Shown here piece after piece: positions 1-12,900 of a stretch of DNA of 64,000 nucleotides. Position 1 is the stretch's first letter, and the number at the start of each line of letters is the position of its first letter. The notes beneath the pieces were generated by a model. It saw only the letters and a program-made list of their open reading frames with translations. It did no database searches and was not told where the DNA came from. The translations under genes and the position numbers were made by a program. This stretch comes from Pectobacterium colocasium (GTDB taxonomy: Bacteria > Pseudomonadota > Gammaproteobacteria > Enterobacterales > Enterobacteriaceae): the NCBI RefSeq assembly GCF_020181655.1, contig NZ_CP084032.1, positions 2,604,001 through 2,668,000 of the forward strand, written 5' to 3'.

Positions 1-1
1 T

Positions 2-313
2 AAAGACCGTAAGCTGACACAAGCGGCTCTGGCTGAGAAGGTGGGCTGTCACGTGACGATGATACGCCGCTATGAGTCTGACGAAGTTCAGCCCACGCTG
101 GAGATTATCCGTAAGCTGTCCTGTGCGCTGTCGGTCAGTGCAGATACGCTTGTTTTTGATAAGGCTGAACGCAACCCCGACGATGAGCTGCGCTTGCAGT
201 TTGAGGCGGTGAGTCAGTTCTCACCTGAAGAGAAGGAAGTGGCCAGAGTGCTGCTGGAGTCATTGATCCTCAAGCACGATGCCAACCGTTTTACACGTAA
301 GACACCGAGTTAA
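2..313 (+). CDS. XRE-family helix-turn-helix regulator, 5' end outside the window
   Basis: The reading frame is open from the left edge and ends at TAA 311-313, so only the C-terminal 103 residues are present and the true start lies upstream. The visible part begins with KLTQAALAEKVG, continues with TMIRRYESDEVQPTLEIIRKL, and matches a Cro/C1 HTH: helix 2, recognition helix, then the conserved P-T-L-x-x-I-x-K-L segment. The C-terminal 50 residues are charged (SPEEKEVARVLLESLILKHDA), a common dimerisation tail of short XRE regulators. A GTG at 41 lies inside the HTH and is not a plausible start. The next gene, 80 bp downstream on the same strand, is SymE-like; whether the two are functionally linked is unknown. 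HTH identity is secure from the motif; the target is unknown. Confidence 0.85.
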   Translation, partial: KDRKLTQAALAEKVGCHVTMIRRYESDEVQPTLEIIRKLSCALSVSADTLVFDKAERNPDDELRLQFEAVSQFSPEEKEVARVLLESLILKHDANRFTRKTPS

Positions 314-392
314 CCGTAATTTTAGCGCGACCCGCCAGCGCGGGAACACTGTCAGGTCGCTCACCATAACCCACTAAGTGAGGTAGTTAATC

Positions 393-617
393 ATGGCTGA
401 ACGCGATTCTAAGTCAGAACCCCGCGCAACTGAAGTAAAAGAGCCACAACGGCATTACACCGTCGGTTACGCCCCCAACGGCATGAAGGGCAACCCGCCG
501 CCGCAACTCACGCTGAAGGGCCGCTGGCTGGAAGACCTCGGTTTTAACACCGGACAGCCGGTTATCGTCACCGTCGAGCGCGGGCGACTGGTGATTGAGG
601 CGGAGCTAAGGTTCTGA
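393..617 (+). CDS. SymE-like protein (type I toxin family)
   Basis: This 74-residue protein has the SymE signature: RHYTVGYAPNG, a proline run, L-x-L-K-G-R-WLEDLGF, G-x-x-V-x-V-x-V-x-x-G-x-LVIE. SymE of E. coli is an SOS-induced toxin with an AbrB-like fold that has been linked to RNA cleavage and, more recently, to nucleoid condensation. It is controlled by the antisense RNA SymR. This copy is shorter than E. coli SymE (about 113 residues); it lacks part of the N-terminal extension and ends right after the core fold. ATG 393 is preceded by GTGAGGT at 379-385, a good ribosome binding site. I cannot see a LexA box directly upstream and do not call a SymR RNA. Many enterobacteria carry several such short copies next to toxin loci, so it may be a regulator or antitoxin-like relative. 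Confidence 0.75.
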   Translation: MAERDSKSEPRATEVKEPQRHYTVGYAPNGMKGNPPPQLTLKGRWLEDLGFNTGQPVIVTVERGRLVIEAELRF

Positions 618-682
618 CCGATAAAAACAACGATCCCGGTCTGTTTTAGCCGGGGCCGTTATGTGAATAGAAGAATGGCAAA

Positions 683-976
683 TTAATTGCCATTTTCTTC
701 AATACCATTCAAGAGCTTTACTAAAGTTTCTATGGCTTTCAACTGCTCCTCATCAGGGCCTAACAATAAATTGAGCCTTTGGTCATCGAGTATAAGGTCA
801 TATATATCAATGCTTATCCAACCTTTTGACCAAAAATCAACAGTTCCGACTTTATTGTGCCCCTCGAATTCAACTCGTTCGAGATCGCCAAAATCACCAT
901 CAAGAAAAGAAGTGTATTGAAAGCTATATCCCACTAAAATTGGCTCTATTTTTTTCTTAAAAAAGTTAATATCCAT
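683..976 (-). CDS. Probable CdiI-type immunity protein for the HecA C-terminal toxin
   Basis: A 97-residue acidic protein with no recognised family: it begins MDINFFKKKIEPIL and is rich in D, E, L and I. It starts 15 bp after the hecA stop on the same strand, exactly where contact-dependent inhibition loci place the cognate immunity gene. Its base composition is clearly more AT-rich than the body of hecA and matches the last few hundred bases of hecA, as expected when a toxin/immunity cassette is exchanged as one unit. It has no signal peptide or membrane segment, so it is likely cytoplasmic and would bind the toxin directly. The role is inferred from position, size and composition only. The ribosome binding site is weak, suggesting translational coupling to hecA. 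Confidence 0.7.
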   Translation of the reverse strand: MDINFFKKKIEPILVGYSFQYTSFLDGDFGDLERVEFEGHNKVGTVDFWSKGWISIDIYDLILDDQRLNLLLGPDEEQLKAIETLVKLLNGIEENGN

Positions 977-991
977 AATTTAAATAACCAT

Positions 992-3900
992 CTATTTTTT
1001 ATCTATAATTGAAATATTTTTTACATCAGGCAATTGTGTGCCTCCTTGCTTATTCAGCATAAATTGCTGTGACTTACTTGCATCTGGACCGATTAATTTA
1101 AACCAACCGTCTTTCCCACCTTGCAACAAGCTTTTAGTAGAAACATCAAATTCAGCATAAACTGACCCTGCTGGTGCAGTACCTTTAAAGTCCGAGGCTC
1201 CATTAGTGGAAATGAATGTTTGTCCCCCACCACCTTGAATAACTTTGCCACTATTTTGCATTTGAGCTAGTTCATCAGGGGACATCCATCTACCTACCCT
1301 CGTCACATTTATCCCATCAATAACTCTGCTTTCACCGACTTTTAATGAAGTAGCAGCATTACTCGTAGTGACCCCTTGAGAATTGGTTGTCGGGTTGGTC
1401 GGCTCCACCGTCTGCCCAGGCTTCGTCAAACTACCCGTACCTAACGCCCCATACACAGCATTAGTCAGGCCATCTGCGGCTGTCTTCGCCAGCGCTGACT
1501 CCAGCCAGCCACATTTACCTGCGCATTGTTCGATGATATCAGCATACCAGTTCGCACTGTTTTCATAACTACGTCCCGCCAGAGCATCCTGTACACCAAG
1601 TTGAGCGTAAGCTTTTCCATCGGTTTCTATCTGGCTGCGCATTGCTGCAACACAGGCGCTATCACCTGCTTCCCAGCAAGACTTCAGCTTCTGGATATTT
1701 TCTGCCGACTCCTTCGCCATGTCCTTGCGCACGCCCTGCTCGCAGGATGGCTCACCGCTACACGCTTTCAGTTTTTCAGCAAACTCAACCGGCCTCCCTT
1801 TGTTTAGGAAGTTATTCTCAACCGCATTACGCCCGGACTGTGCGCCGCTGGCGGCGGAAGCAGTGCTGTTGCTCGCCAGACCGGATACCAGCCCGGAGGC
1901 CAGCGTGGAAAGCGCGCTGACCGACTGCTTTTCCTCTTCCGTCAGGTCATTTGCCGTCTTACCGGGGTATTGATCGGCCATGATGACACGGGCGGCCAGT
2001 TCACCGCTGGAGGCACCGATTGCCCCCGCCGCCGCATCCTGACCCGACAGTTGGGCGACCACCGCCCCCACCACCGCGTGCGCCATCGCGTTGGCCGCGA
2101 TATCCGACGCCGTGATTTTGCTTTCATCCTTCGGTAGCGTGACGTCTTTCACCAGTTGCGCCAGATACGGCGCGGCCCCGCTGGCAATCGCTTTCTGGAT
2201 GTCCCCACCCGCCAGTGCCTGAATCGCCGCCGTCGCTGCCTGTGCCGCTCGTTGGAAATCGCTACCCGTGCCATATTTCTGCATCTCGGCTTTGTAGGTC
2301 GGCGATTCCGTCAGCGCCTTTTTATACTCCTCCCATTTATTCGCCGGATCGCCCTCTTTCGGACGCTCGACGGTGGCATCACCTTTAGCTTCCGCCGCTT
2401 TCTGCGCTTTCAGCTCGCCTTCCGTGCGCACGATATCCATCACCTGCGCGCCAATCTCACCAATCAGCTGCGCCTGTTTCAGGCGTTTTTGCTCTTTCTC
2501 TTTGTTAAAGATCGGGCTGAGCGCGTTGTTCGCGTGCTCAACGTCACGGCTCAGCGTAGTGATATCCTGCACCTGCTTCGCCGTATCCCGCAACAACAAC
2601 GTGCCGTCGCTCACCGCTGCATAGGTGGTGCTGGACGCATTGCCGCTGTGACCCAGCGCCATCAACGCCGACGGCACATTCATCGCCAGCGTCGAGAGCA
2701 GGCTGCCGCTCATCGATGGACTGGCGCTGAGACCGATGCCGCTGTGCTCCACCTTAAATTCGGCTTTGTTGCTGAGCCCGCTCCAGCCCAGCGTCCCCGT
2801 GTCCAGCCGGTTTTTCTCGGCGCTGGCAGTAGAGCCAATGACCGCAGCGTCAAGCTGGGTGTGCTCACCGGTTGTTATACCAAAGCCGTCTTTACCCGCA
2901 AAGAGCCCGGTCTGCTGCTGCACGCTGTCATAATTGCTGTGCATCTTGTCTTTGCTGAGGCTGATATAGCCGCTGCCACCTCCGCCGCCCCAGGTAAAGC
3001 TGCCGCCCGCCGAGCCGCTAACCTGTTTAGAATCATAACGCTCGCTGTCCTGCTGACTTTGCAGCAGCAGGTTACGTCCGGCATCAACATCAATGCGCTC
3101 GCCGTTTACCTGCGCGCCAGTCAGCCGCGTATCGCGCTCGCTTTTCAGCGTGACGTGGTTACCCGCATCCACTGTCGTTTCTGACCAGCTATTGCCCGAA
3201 CCGGTTTCCCGCCCTTTCGCCGCATTAACGTTGGCAAAAATGCTGAGCCCCGCGCTGCCGTTGCTTAAGCCCACGCTGACGCCGATATTCCCACCGCTGC
3301 TGCTGTTCTTGCCGCTGATGTCCTCGCTGTTGCGTGCCGAGAGCAGGTGGATATCCTGCGCCGCGTTCATCAGGACATCGCCACCGGCTTTAAGCTGGCT
3401 ACCCGCGACCGTGATATCTCCGGTACGCGACTCGATGCCGATATCCCCCGCCGCATTCAGCGTCGAGCCAAAGCTCTGCTTCTGTTCGCTGGTCTGGCTG
3501 GAGCGTGAGTTTTGCGCCCCGAGCGAAATGCTGACGCCGACAAAAGACGACTGCCCCTTATTGTTCAGCTCGGACTGGCTGCCCTGATAGGCCTGATAAC
3601 CGGCCAGTCCGGCCTTCATGCCCTGAAGCAGCGCAAGCCGACCATCACTTTCACTTTTTGCCGCCTGAATGCTCTGCACCGCGCTGTTAAGCGCCGACCC
3701 TACCACACCAGACAGCGCCACGGTCAGACCCGCAGTTTTCTGCTCAAACTCCTGCTGCTGTTTGCGTGTGTCATAGCCTGGGTCAATGGTGACGTTGTTG
3801 CCTTGCAGGAAGATGTCTTTCCCGGCCACCATATCGGTGCCGCTGATCGTGACATCGTTCCCGGCCTTCACCGTCACCGAGTCGGTCGTGCTGCCGAGGG

Positions 3901-6900
3901 TGCTGATGCTCTGACTTTGTGTCGCCGCCTGATCGCGCAGTTTCTGGCTGGTCGAGGTTGAACCGATGGTAAAGCCGATGCCGCCGCCGCTGAACAGGCC
4001 GCTTTTCTTCTTGCTGTGCTCTTCATAGTTCTGGTAGTTCTCTACGCTGGCCGCGGTGTTGACGTCATTATTCGCCAGCAGCGTGACCTGCTTGTCACCG
4101 ACCACCGAGGAGCCCTGCAGATTGATATCCTGATTAGCTGCCAGCGTGACACTGTCACCCGACAGCAGACTGCCTTTTTCATCGGTCTGCAACGTTTCCC
4201 GCAGCGTGTGCGTCACCGTCTTCGAGAAGGCCTTTTTCTTGACCGTGGTTTCTTCAAAGAACGTGTGCTGCGTTTCGGTGGCCGACAGCAGGTTGATGTT
4301 GTTACCTGCCTGTGCCGTCACCGCACCGCTCGCCACACCCTGTGCCGCCTGCAGGTTGATATCTCTGCCCGCCTGCAGATTCAGTCCCTTGCCCGTCGTT
4401 AATTCCGTGCTCTGCTGGGTGATGTTTTGCTGCCAGTCGGCGTGACGGTTCCACCAATTGCCGCTGTAGGTTTCTTCCTCTTGGGACAGCAGGTTGAGAT
4501 CGCGTCCGGCGGCCAGTGTCGCATTGCCTTTGGCGTTCAGGCTGGCCGCTTCGGACAGCACATCCCGCCCAGCCACCAGATTCAGGTCGCCCCCGCTCAG
4601 GAGCTGGCTGTTTGCCACCTCCTGCGTGCGGCGCTGTGCGGTGCTGCCGCCCTGATACAGCGTCTCTTTCAGCGTGTCCTGTGCAGCCAGGCGAATATCG
4701 TTGCCCGCCGCCAGCGTCAGCGCCGTGCCGCCGGAAAGCGCGCTGGCATCAATCTGAATATCCTGACCCGCCACCGCGCTCAGCGCGCCGCCCGCACTGA
4801 TGGTGCTGCCCTGCACGGCCGTGTTCAGCGCGGTGTTGCTGCTGCCCCAGCCGAGATCCACCCGGTTATTGGTCAGCGTCAGCGCCTCCATCGCGACATT
4901 GCCTTTGGCGTTCAGCGCCATGTCCTGTCCGGCGTTGAGCGTCGCCGCCACGTTGCGGATATCCTTGCCCGCGCTGAGTGCCAGGCTGTTGCCCGCGACG
5001 ATTTCGGCGGTTTTGCCGAGTTCAGTGAAGACCAGCGAGCCAGTGCCGCTGTGGGAAGCCGTCGGCTGTGCGGTCTGGAAGTTGCGGCTTTCGGTTCGGT
5101 TGATGATATCGCCGTTGATGCTGGCGAGCTGCAGCGTGTTGCCTTCAATCCGGCTGCCGCTGTTGGTGATATTGTTGAGCGCCACCAGATTCAGGCCGCC
5201 GTCTGATTTGATCAAGCCGCCTTCGTGGTTATCAATCTTGTCACCGCTGGCAATCGCCAGCAATTCAACGGCCTTGAGCGTGCCGCTGTTGGTGACGCTG
5301 CCGCCCGCGTTCAGTTCAACCTTGTTCGCGACAATCGCGCTGCCCTGCAGGTTGCTTTTATCCGCCTGCGCCAGATACAGCTTCGGTGCCAGCACGGTTT
5401 GCCCGTTGACCTCGATATTTTCCCACCAGACCAGGCTCTGGCTGAGGTTCGCGACCTGATCCGGCGTCAGGCTGACGCCCAGTTGCAGGTTCATGCCTTT
5501 CTGCGCTGCGGCGGCGTTATCCAGCAGCATTTGCATCTGTGCCAAATCGGAGCCGGTACCATTCAGGTGACGCTGCCCGCTCTGTTTCAGCACCGCCTGG
5601 CTGATGTAGCGGGTATCAAACTCCGCGTCCCCGAGGAAGCGGTAATCGTGGTCCGCATCCAGATTCAGCTTATCCAGCAGATAGGACGAGCCCAGCACCC
5701 GGTCGGCCTGCGTCCACTGAGAGCGCGTTTCGACCGGCACCACCGTGGACGGCTGCTGCCCCAGCAGCGTCTGCAAATCGCTGAACAGCGCGTTGTCCAC
5801 CTGTCCCAGTTGTTCCAGTTTCGGGTTGGTGCGGATGAGATAGCGGCTGTCGGCATTCGGGTCGACAACCAGCAGCCCGTTATTGCCCGTCGGCAGCGGG
5901 TAATCGGTCAGCGGCTGGGGACTCAGGGTCTGCAGCCCGTTGCCAATGGCGCTCAGCAGCGCCGCGGCAGAGAGAGGCTGTGGCGCAGAAGGCGACGTTC
6001 CGCCCGACGGGGTGTCTACACTGACCGCGGGCTTCGGTGCGTCAACCGCCGCCATACCCGGTGTGGTCAACACAGCAGGCGTGCCCACCGTGCCCGCTAT
6101 CGTGACGCCCGTTGCGGTATTGTCCACGTTAACCGGCGTCAGGCTCTTGCCGCCATCGGGCCGCTGACCTGTCGACGTCAGTGCGATCGCATCGGGATTG
6201 CTGACATGACCGGAAGTCGAAGGCGATAATACCACCGCGTCACCGGTGTTGAGCGTCAGCGGCCCGGAGGTATTCGGCGCCGCGATCACCGCCGTGATGT
6301 TCTCCGCCTGTGCGCCCGCTTGCAGCGCGGTGCCCACCTGCTGCGTCAATGTGACCGCATTGGGATTGTTCACGTGACCGGAAGTCGAAGGCTGTAACAC
6401 CACCGCGTCACCGGTGTTGAGCGTCAGCGGCCCGGCGGCATTAGGAGCCGCGATGACCGCCGTGATGTTCTCCGCCTGTGCCCCCGCTTGCAGCGCAGTA
6501 CCCGCCTGCTGCGTCAGCGTCACAGTTTTACCCGTCGCATTCACGCCGACGGCATTGCCTGACAGCGCAGCCTGTCCGCTTCCTGCTTTGGTAACGTCTA
6601 CCGCACCCGCGTTAAACGACGAATCCTGACTGGCCAACTGGCGCGTGGTCTGCTTCTGCAAGGGTGACAGCGTGGTGATGGCATCCAACACCGGTTTGGT
6701 GGACGCAGGCATAAATCCGCCGCTGCCCGGCTGCAGCGTGGTATTGCTGATATCTTGCTTAAAGTCGGCGGTAATGGTGCCGCCCGCCTGAATTAAGGCG
6801 TTATAGCTTTCACCCTCGGTTTTTTCGGTAGTCGGGGTGCCATCTAGTCCAAAGTAAATATAATCTGGAGCATTTTGACGAGCAGCATCACTTACTTCAG

Positions 6901-9900
6901 TTGTTGTTAATGGATATTTTCCTTTGTGTACATATGTTAAAGATTCAAATATCCCGCCTGAATGATATGAACGATTATCGAGTTCACTACCTTGAATTGC
7001 GGCATTATTTTTAGCTAAAAATAATGACGCACTATTAAATACTGTATTTGAAAATATTACTAAATTATTACCAGATCGAATTCCTGCTGCACTGCCTTTA
7101 GTATTTATTGTCGTCAACTTACTTTTTATCACTACTTTTTGGATGTTAGCATTTGGCAAAGGGACATATGTATACCTTTCAGGACGGCCTAATTTTTGAG
7201 GGCGATAATTTATCCCGTAATCACCCTCTTTAAACCATGAAATAGGGATATAAGCATCTGTTTTTCCTGCCCATTCCGGGACCGAGTCTCCAGCCAATTC
7301 CGTTTCCGTAACAACAAACCCTTCACGCTGATTGGTCAGCGTGCCGGTATTAATCGTGATATCCCCAGACTGGGTTTCAATGGTGCCGGAGCTGTTGAGC
7401 AGCGAGGTGCTGGCCGTGCCTTGTGCGTCACGCTGCACCCACAGGCTGTTGCCCGCCAGAATGGTGCCAAACACGTTGGTCAGAGAGTCCGACAGCAGGC
7501 GCATATTGCCGCCCGCGTAAAGCATGCTGCTGTTATGCAAGACGCTCCCCGCCTGCACCAGCAGGTCGCCCGTGGTACCAATCAGCCCCTTGTTATTCAG
7601 CGTGTTGTCGCTTATCAGCGTCAGGTTACCGCCCGCCTGAACGCTGCCCGCTTCCAATTGCACGATGTCTTTTGCACTGATCAGCGAGTCCCCGCCGCCT
7701 GCCAGAATACGGCCCTGATTGTTCAGCGTGCCGGTGCTGGTCAACTGGACGGATTGACCCTGTAACGTCCCACGCTGGTCGAGATCGCCCGCCACGTTCA
7801 ACGCCAGTTGCTGCCCAGCAGCCATGCTCTGGGTGACGGTCAGCGGCCCGGTGACATCGGCAGTCAGGTTGCCCAGCGCCACCAGTTGCCCGTCCTGCTG
7901 CAGTTCATGGGTTTTCAGGCGCAGGTCCTGTGCACTATAGAGTTTCGCGCCCTGACGGTTGACGAGACGCTGCGTCTGCAGCGCCAGCTGTGTCAGACCC
8001 AGCAGCGTGCCATGGTTGTCCAGTTCATCCGCGATAATCTCCAGTTCACCCGCCTGCACCAGCCCGTTGTTCACCCACTGCGGGATTTTTAGCGTCAGTT
8101 TGTCCTGCGCCATCAGGTTGCCCTGCTGGGTCAACTGCGCGGTGTTGAGCACCAGCCCGCGCCCCTGCAGCCAGCCGTGGTTGTCCACCGCGGGCGCATT
8201 GAGCGTGGTGGTGCCGTCGGATAACAGCTGCCCGCCCTGCTGGTTGATAATCCGGTCGGTCGCATCCAGTTGCAGCGCAGAGGTGCCCTGCACCATGCCA
8301 CCGTTGGTGATGGTATTGCCCGTCAGCGTGGTGGTGGCGGCCTTGATGTCGCCCTGATTGTCCAGCGCCGCGGCCTGCACGTTCAGCGTGCCGTCGCTGC
8401 TTAAACGCGCCTGCGGCACATTACTGAACTGGCCGATGACGGTGGCATTAAGCGCACGGTCGCCGCGCAGGGTGCCGTGGTTAGTGAGTGCATCCGCACC
8501 CAGCGTCAGCGTGCTGCCCTGTATCTGCCCGCGATTGGTGATGTCATGCGCCGTCAGGCTCAGGTCGCCGCCGCTGACCAGTTGGCTGCCCTGTGCGCCC
8601 TGATAGGTCCCGCTCAGCTGCAGCGTCCCGCGCTGCACGCCCAGCAGATTACCCTGCTGTTCCAGGTCACGGGCGGTCAGCCGTAACGCGTCCGACTGCC
8701 ACAATCCCTGATTGCGCAGCACGCCCGTTGTCAATTCACCCGTGCCGCCGCTGAGCAGCCGCCCCGTGGCCAGATTATCGACGCGGTCGTTGAGAGCCAG
8801 CGTAAAGCCACCGACGCCCGTCAGCGTACCGCCGTTCTCCAGCGTTGCACCGGTTAACGTCACCGCCCCCTGCGAGAACAGCTCACCCTGATTGCGTAAC
8901 TGGTCGCCGTTGAGCGACAGGCTGTTCAGCCCCGCGACGGTGCCGCGATTGCTGAATGTGTCACCGTTCAGCGTCAGTGTACCCGCCTGCCATAACCCGG
9001 CGTTGTCCGCCTGTTTAGCCTGGAGCGTAGCCGCACCGTTGCTGAGCAACTGGCTGCTTTTATCGCCGACATAGCGCAGCACATCAAGCAGGCGCAGCGC
9101 GTCGGTACCCTGAATACGGCCCTGATTCTCCATCTCACGGGCGCGCAGTTGCAGGTCGTTAGCCTGTAGCGTACCAGCATTGCTCAGCGTGCCGCTGTCG
9201 AGACGGCCCTCGCCGTTGGTCAGCAGTTCCGCCCCGGCACGGTTAATCAGCTCGTCACGGTTAGTCACCGTCAGGCCGTTGCTACCCAGTATGCGTCCGC
9301 CATTATCCAGCGCACGGGTGGTCAGATTCAGCGTGCCCACGGCTATCTCACCGCTCTGGTTCAGGCGGTCGGCCGTGATAACGGCATCGCCATCGCTCAG
9401 CAGGCGAGACTGCGCATTCCCCTGATAGGTGTCCAGTAAATCAAGCATTAGCCCGTCCTGACCGAGCAGCGAACCGCCGTTTGTCAGGTTGTTCGCCGTC
9501 AACGCCAGCGTGTTGCCCTGCCAGAAACCATCATTCATGACCGTGGCTGCCTGCGCCTGCAGAGCACCGTTGGTCAGAAGCTGGCCGGTGTTGCCGACCG
9601 TCAGGCCATCCCGCAGCTCCAGCGTGATGCCACGCTCACCGATAACCGTGCCGGTGTTGTCGAACGCGCCGCCGTTCAGCGCCAGCGCCCGGCTTTCCCA
9701 GCGCCCGCTGTTGCGCAGCTGATTGCCGCGCAGCGTCAGCGTGTCGGCAGTATGCAGCAGGCCCGAGCCCTGATAGTCGCCGTCAAGCGTCAGCGCCCCG
9801 TCGGCAATCACGTTGCCCGCGTTGTTTACCGCACCGCTGTCGAGCGTCAGCTTACCCACGCCTGACACGGTGCCCTGGTTGTCGAGCTGGCTGGCGCTCA

Positions 9901-12900
9901 GCCAGCTGTCACCGCCGGAGAGCAGCGTGCCCTGATTGGTTAACCGGCTGGCGGGGTTAGCGCGCTCCAGCGCGATGGCTAACCCGTTGTCCCCCTGCAT
10001 CCGCCCGCGGTTGGTCAACTGCTGCGCGTCAAACGTCAGGCGGTCCGCCTGTACATCACCGTCGTTTGCCGCCGTCGCCGCACGCACTACCGCAATACCC
10101 TGCGACAGGAGCTTCCCGTTTTGCTGATTAGTCAGGCCGTTGGTGGCGGTCAATGACAACGCATTGAGACCAAAAATCTGCCCACGGTTGGTCAGGTCAG
10201 TGGCCTGCAGCGTGATATCGCTCGCCTGCCACTGCCCGTCATTGTCAACCTGATCCGCCGTCAGCGTGCTGCTGCCCTGGCTCAGCCAGTGGCCCTGATT
10301 GCGGGCCATTCCCGCAATCGCCAGCGTCAGGGCATCCACGCCCAGCATCTTGCCCTGATTGTCCAGCGTCTGCGCGTCCACCGTCAGCTTACGGGCTTCC
10401 AGCGTGCCCAGTTGATCGATATGGTTCGCCACCACGCCCAGCGTGTTGCTGCCGCTGATAAGCCCGCGGTTATCCAGTTGATTACGCAAATCCAATTGCA
10501 GATCGTCCGAGCCCAACATCTGCCCGTGGTTCAGCACGTCCGCCGCGATGATACCTATCCGCTGACTGGTGAGGTCACCGCTGTTAGTCAGGGTGCCGTC
10601 CAGCGTCAGTTGCAGGTCACGCGTACCGTTCAGCTGTCCGCCGTTGGTCACGTCGCGGGCGGCAATGGCAAGCGCCTGACTGTTCAGCGCGCCCTGATTA
10701 TCAAGGTGATTGCCGAGCGCCAGCGTCAGCCCGTTCACGCCCATCAGGGTGCCTCGGTTGACGACGTCATTGGCCTTAATCGTCAGCGCATTGCTGCTGA
10801 GGTCTCGCGTATTATTCAGCGTCCCGTCCAGATGTAGATTCAGGCTGTCGACACCGGTGATTGCGCCGCTGTTGGTCAGGTCGCGGGCGTTCAGCGTCAC
10901 CGCCGTTCCGTACAGCGTGCCAGCATTGTCGAGGCTCTCGTTTACTGTAATGTCCAGTAAGTCAAGGCCGTTAATTTTCCCGCGGTTGTCCAGCCTGTCG
11001 GCCTGTGCGGTCAGCTGAGTGCTGTTCAGCGTGCCCTGATTGGTCAACGCCTCATCCAGCGTCAGTTGCAGCCCGGCCACACCGGTGAGGGTGCCGTCGT
11101 TGGTCAGCGTACGGGCAGCAACAGTGGCGAGCGTGCTCCACAGCGTGCCCTGATTGGTGACGTCGCCGTTTGCCAGCGTCAGCTTCAGCGAGGTATCCCC
11201 CTGAATATGACCGGCATTGGTCAGCTGCTGCCCGTCCAGCGCCAGGCTGTTTGCCTGCCATTCGCCCTCGTTGCTCGCCTCGGCCGCGTTCAGCACCGCC
11301 GTGCCCTGGGTGAGCAGCTTACCGGTTTGCGCATTGGTCAATTTATTTTTCGCCGTCAGCGTCAGCGCCGACAGCCCCAGCAGTTGTCCGGCATTCTCGA
11401 CGTCATCCGCCGTCAGAGACAGCGTGTTGCCCTGCCAGAACCCATCGTTCATGACCGTGGCTGCCTGCACCTGCAGGATACCGTTGGTCAGCAGTTGTCC
11501 GGTGCTGCCAACCGTCAGGCCATCGCGCAACGCCAGCGTGATGCCGCGCTCACCAATAACCGTGCCGGTGTTGTCGAACGCACCACCGTTCAGTGCCAGC
11601 GCCCGGCTTTCCCAACGTCCGCTATTGCGCAACTGGTTGCCGCGCAGCGTCAACGTGTCGGCGGTATGCAACACTCCCGATCCCTGATAGTCGCCATCGA
11701 GCGACAACGCCCCGTCGGCGATAACCGTGCCCGCGTTGCTTATCGCACCGCTGTCGAGCGTCACCTTACCCACGCCGGACACGGTGCCCTGATTGTTGAG
11801 CTGGCTGGCGCTCAGCCAGCTGTCGCCGCCGGAGAGCAACGTGCCCTGATTCGTTAACAAGCTTGCCGAATTGGTACGGTCCAGCGTGATGGCCAGCCCG
11901 TGGTCCCCCTGCATCCGCCCACGGTTGGTCAACTGCTGCGCGTCAAACGTCAGGCGGTCTGCCTGCGCGTCGCCATCGTTTGCCGCCGTCGCCGCACGTA
12001 AAACAGCAATACCCTGCGAAAGGAATCTCCCGTTTTGCTGATTCGTCAAGCCGTTGGCGGTGGTCAATGACAGGGCGTTGAGACCAAAAATCTGCCCACG
12101 GTTGGTCAGGTCTGCGGCCTGCAGCGTGATGTCATCCGCCTGCCACTGGCCGTTATTGTCAACCTCACCCGCCGTCAGCGTGCTGGTGCCCTGACTCAGC
12201 CAGTTGCCCTGGTTGCGTGCCGTCCCCGCAATCGCCAGCGTCAGGGCATCCACGCCCAGCATCTTGCCGTGATTGTTCAGCGTATCGGCATCAACCTTCA
12301 GCTTACGGGCTTCCAGCGTGCCCTGCTGGTCGATATGGTTCGCGGCGATACCCAGCGTGGTGCTGCCGCTGATAAGCCCGCGGTTATCCAGCGTGTTGCG
12401 CACATTCAGTTGCAGGTCATCCGCGCCCCGCACCTGCCCGTGGTTCAGCACATCCGTCGCGCTGACGTTGATATTTTTACCGGTGAGGTCACCGCTGTTG
12501 GTCAATGCGTCATTGAGTGTTAACTGCAGGCTGCGCGTGCCGTTCAGCAACCCGCCGTTGGTTACCTCATCGGCAGCAATGGCCAGCGTCTGGCTGTTCA
12601 GCGCGCCCTGATTATCAAGCTGATTGCCAAGCTCCAGCGTCAGCCCGTTCACGCCCGTCAGGGTACCGCGGTTGACGACGTCATTGGCCTTGAGCGTCAG
12701 CGCATTGCTGCTGATGTCACGGGTATTATTCAGCGTTCCGTTCAGGTTCAGGGATAAACTGTCCACACCGGTGAGTGTGCCGCGGTTGGTCAGGTCGCGG
12801 GCATTCAGCGTCACTGCCGCCCCGTACAGCGTGCCGGTATTGGTAAGACTCTCGTTTACCGTGATCTCCAGTAGATCAAGGCCGTTGATTTTCCCGCGGT

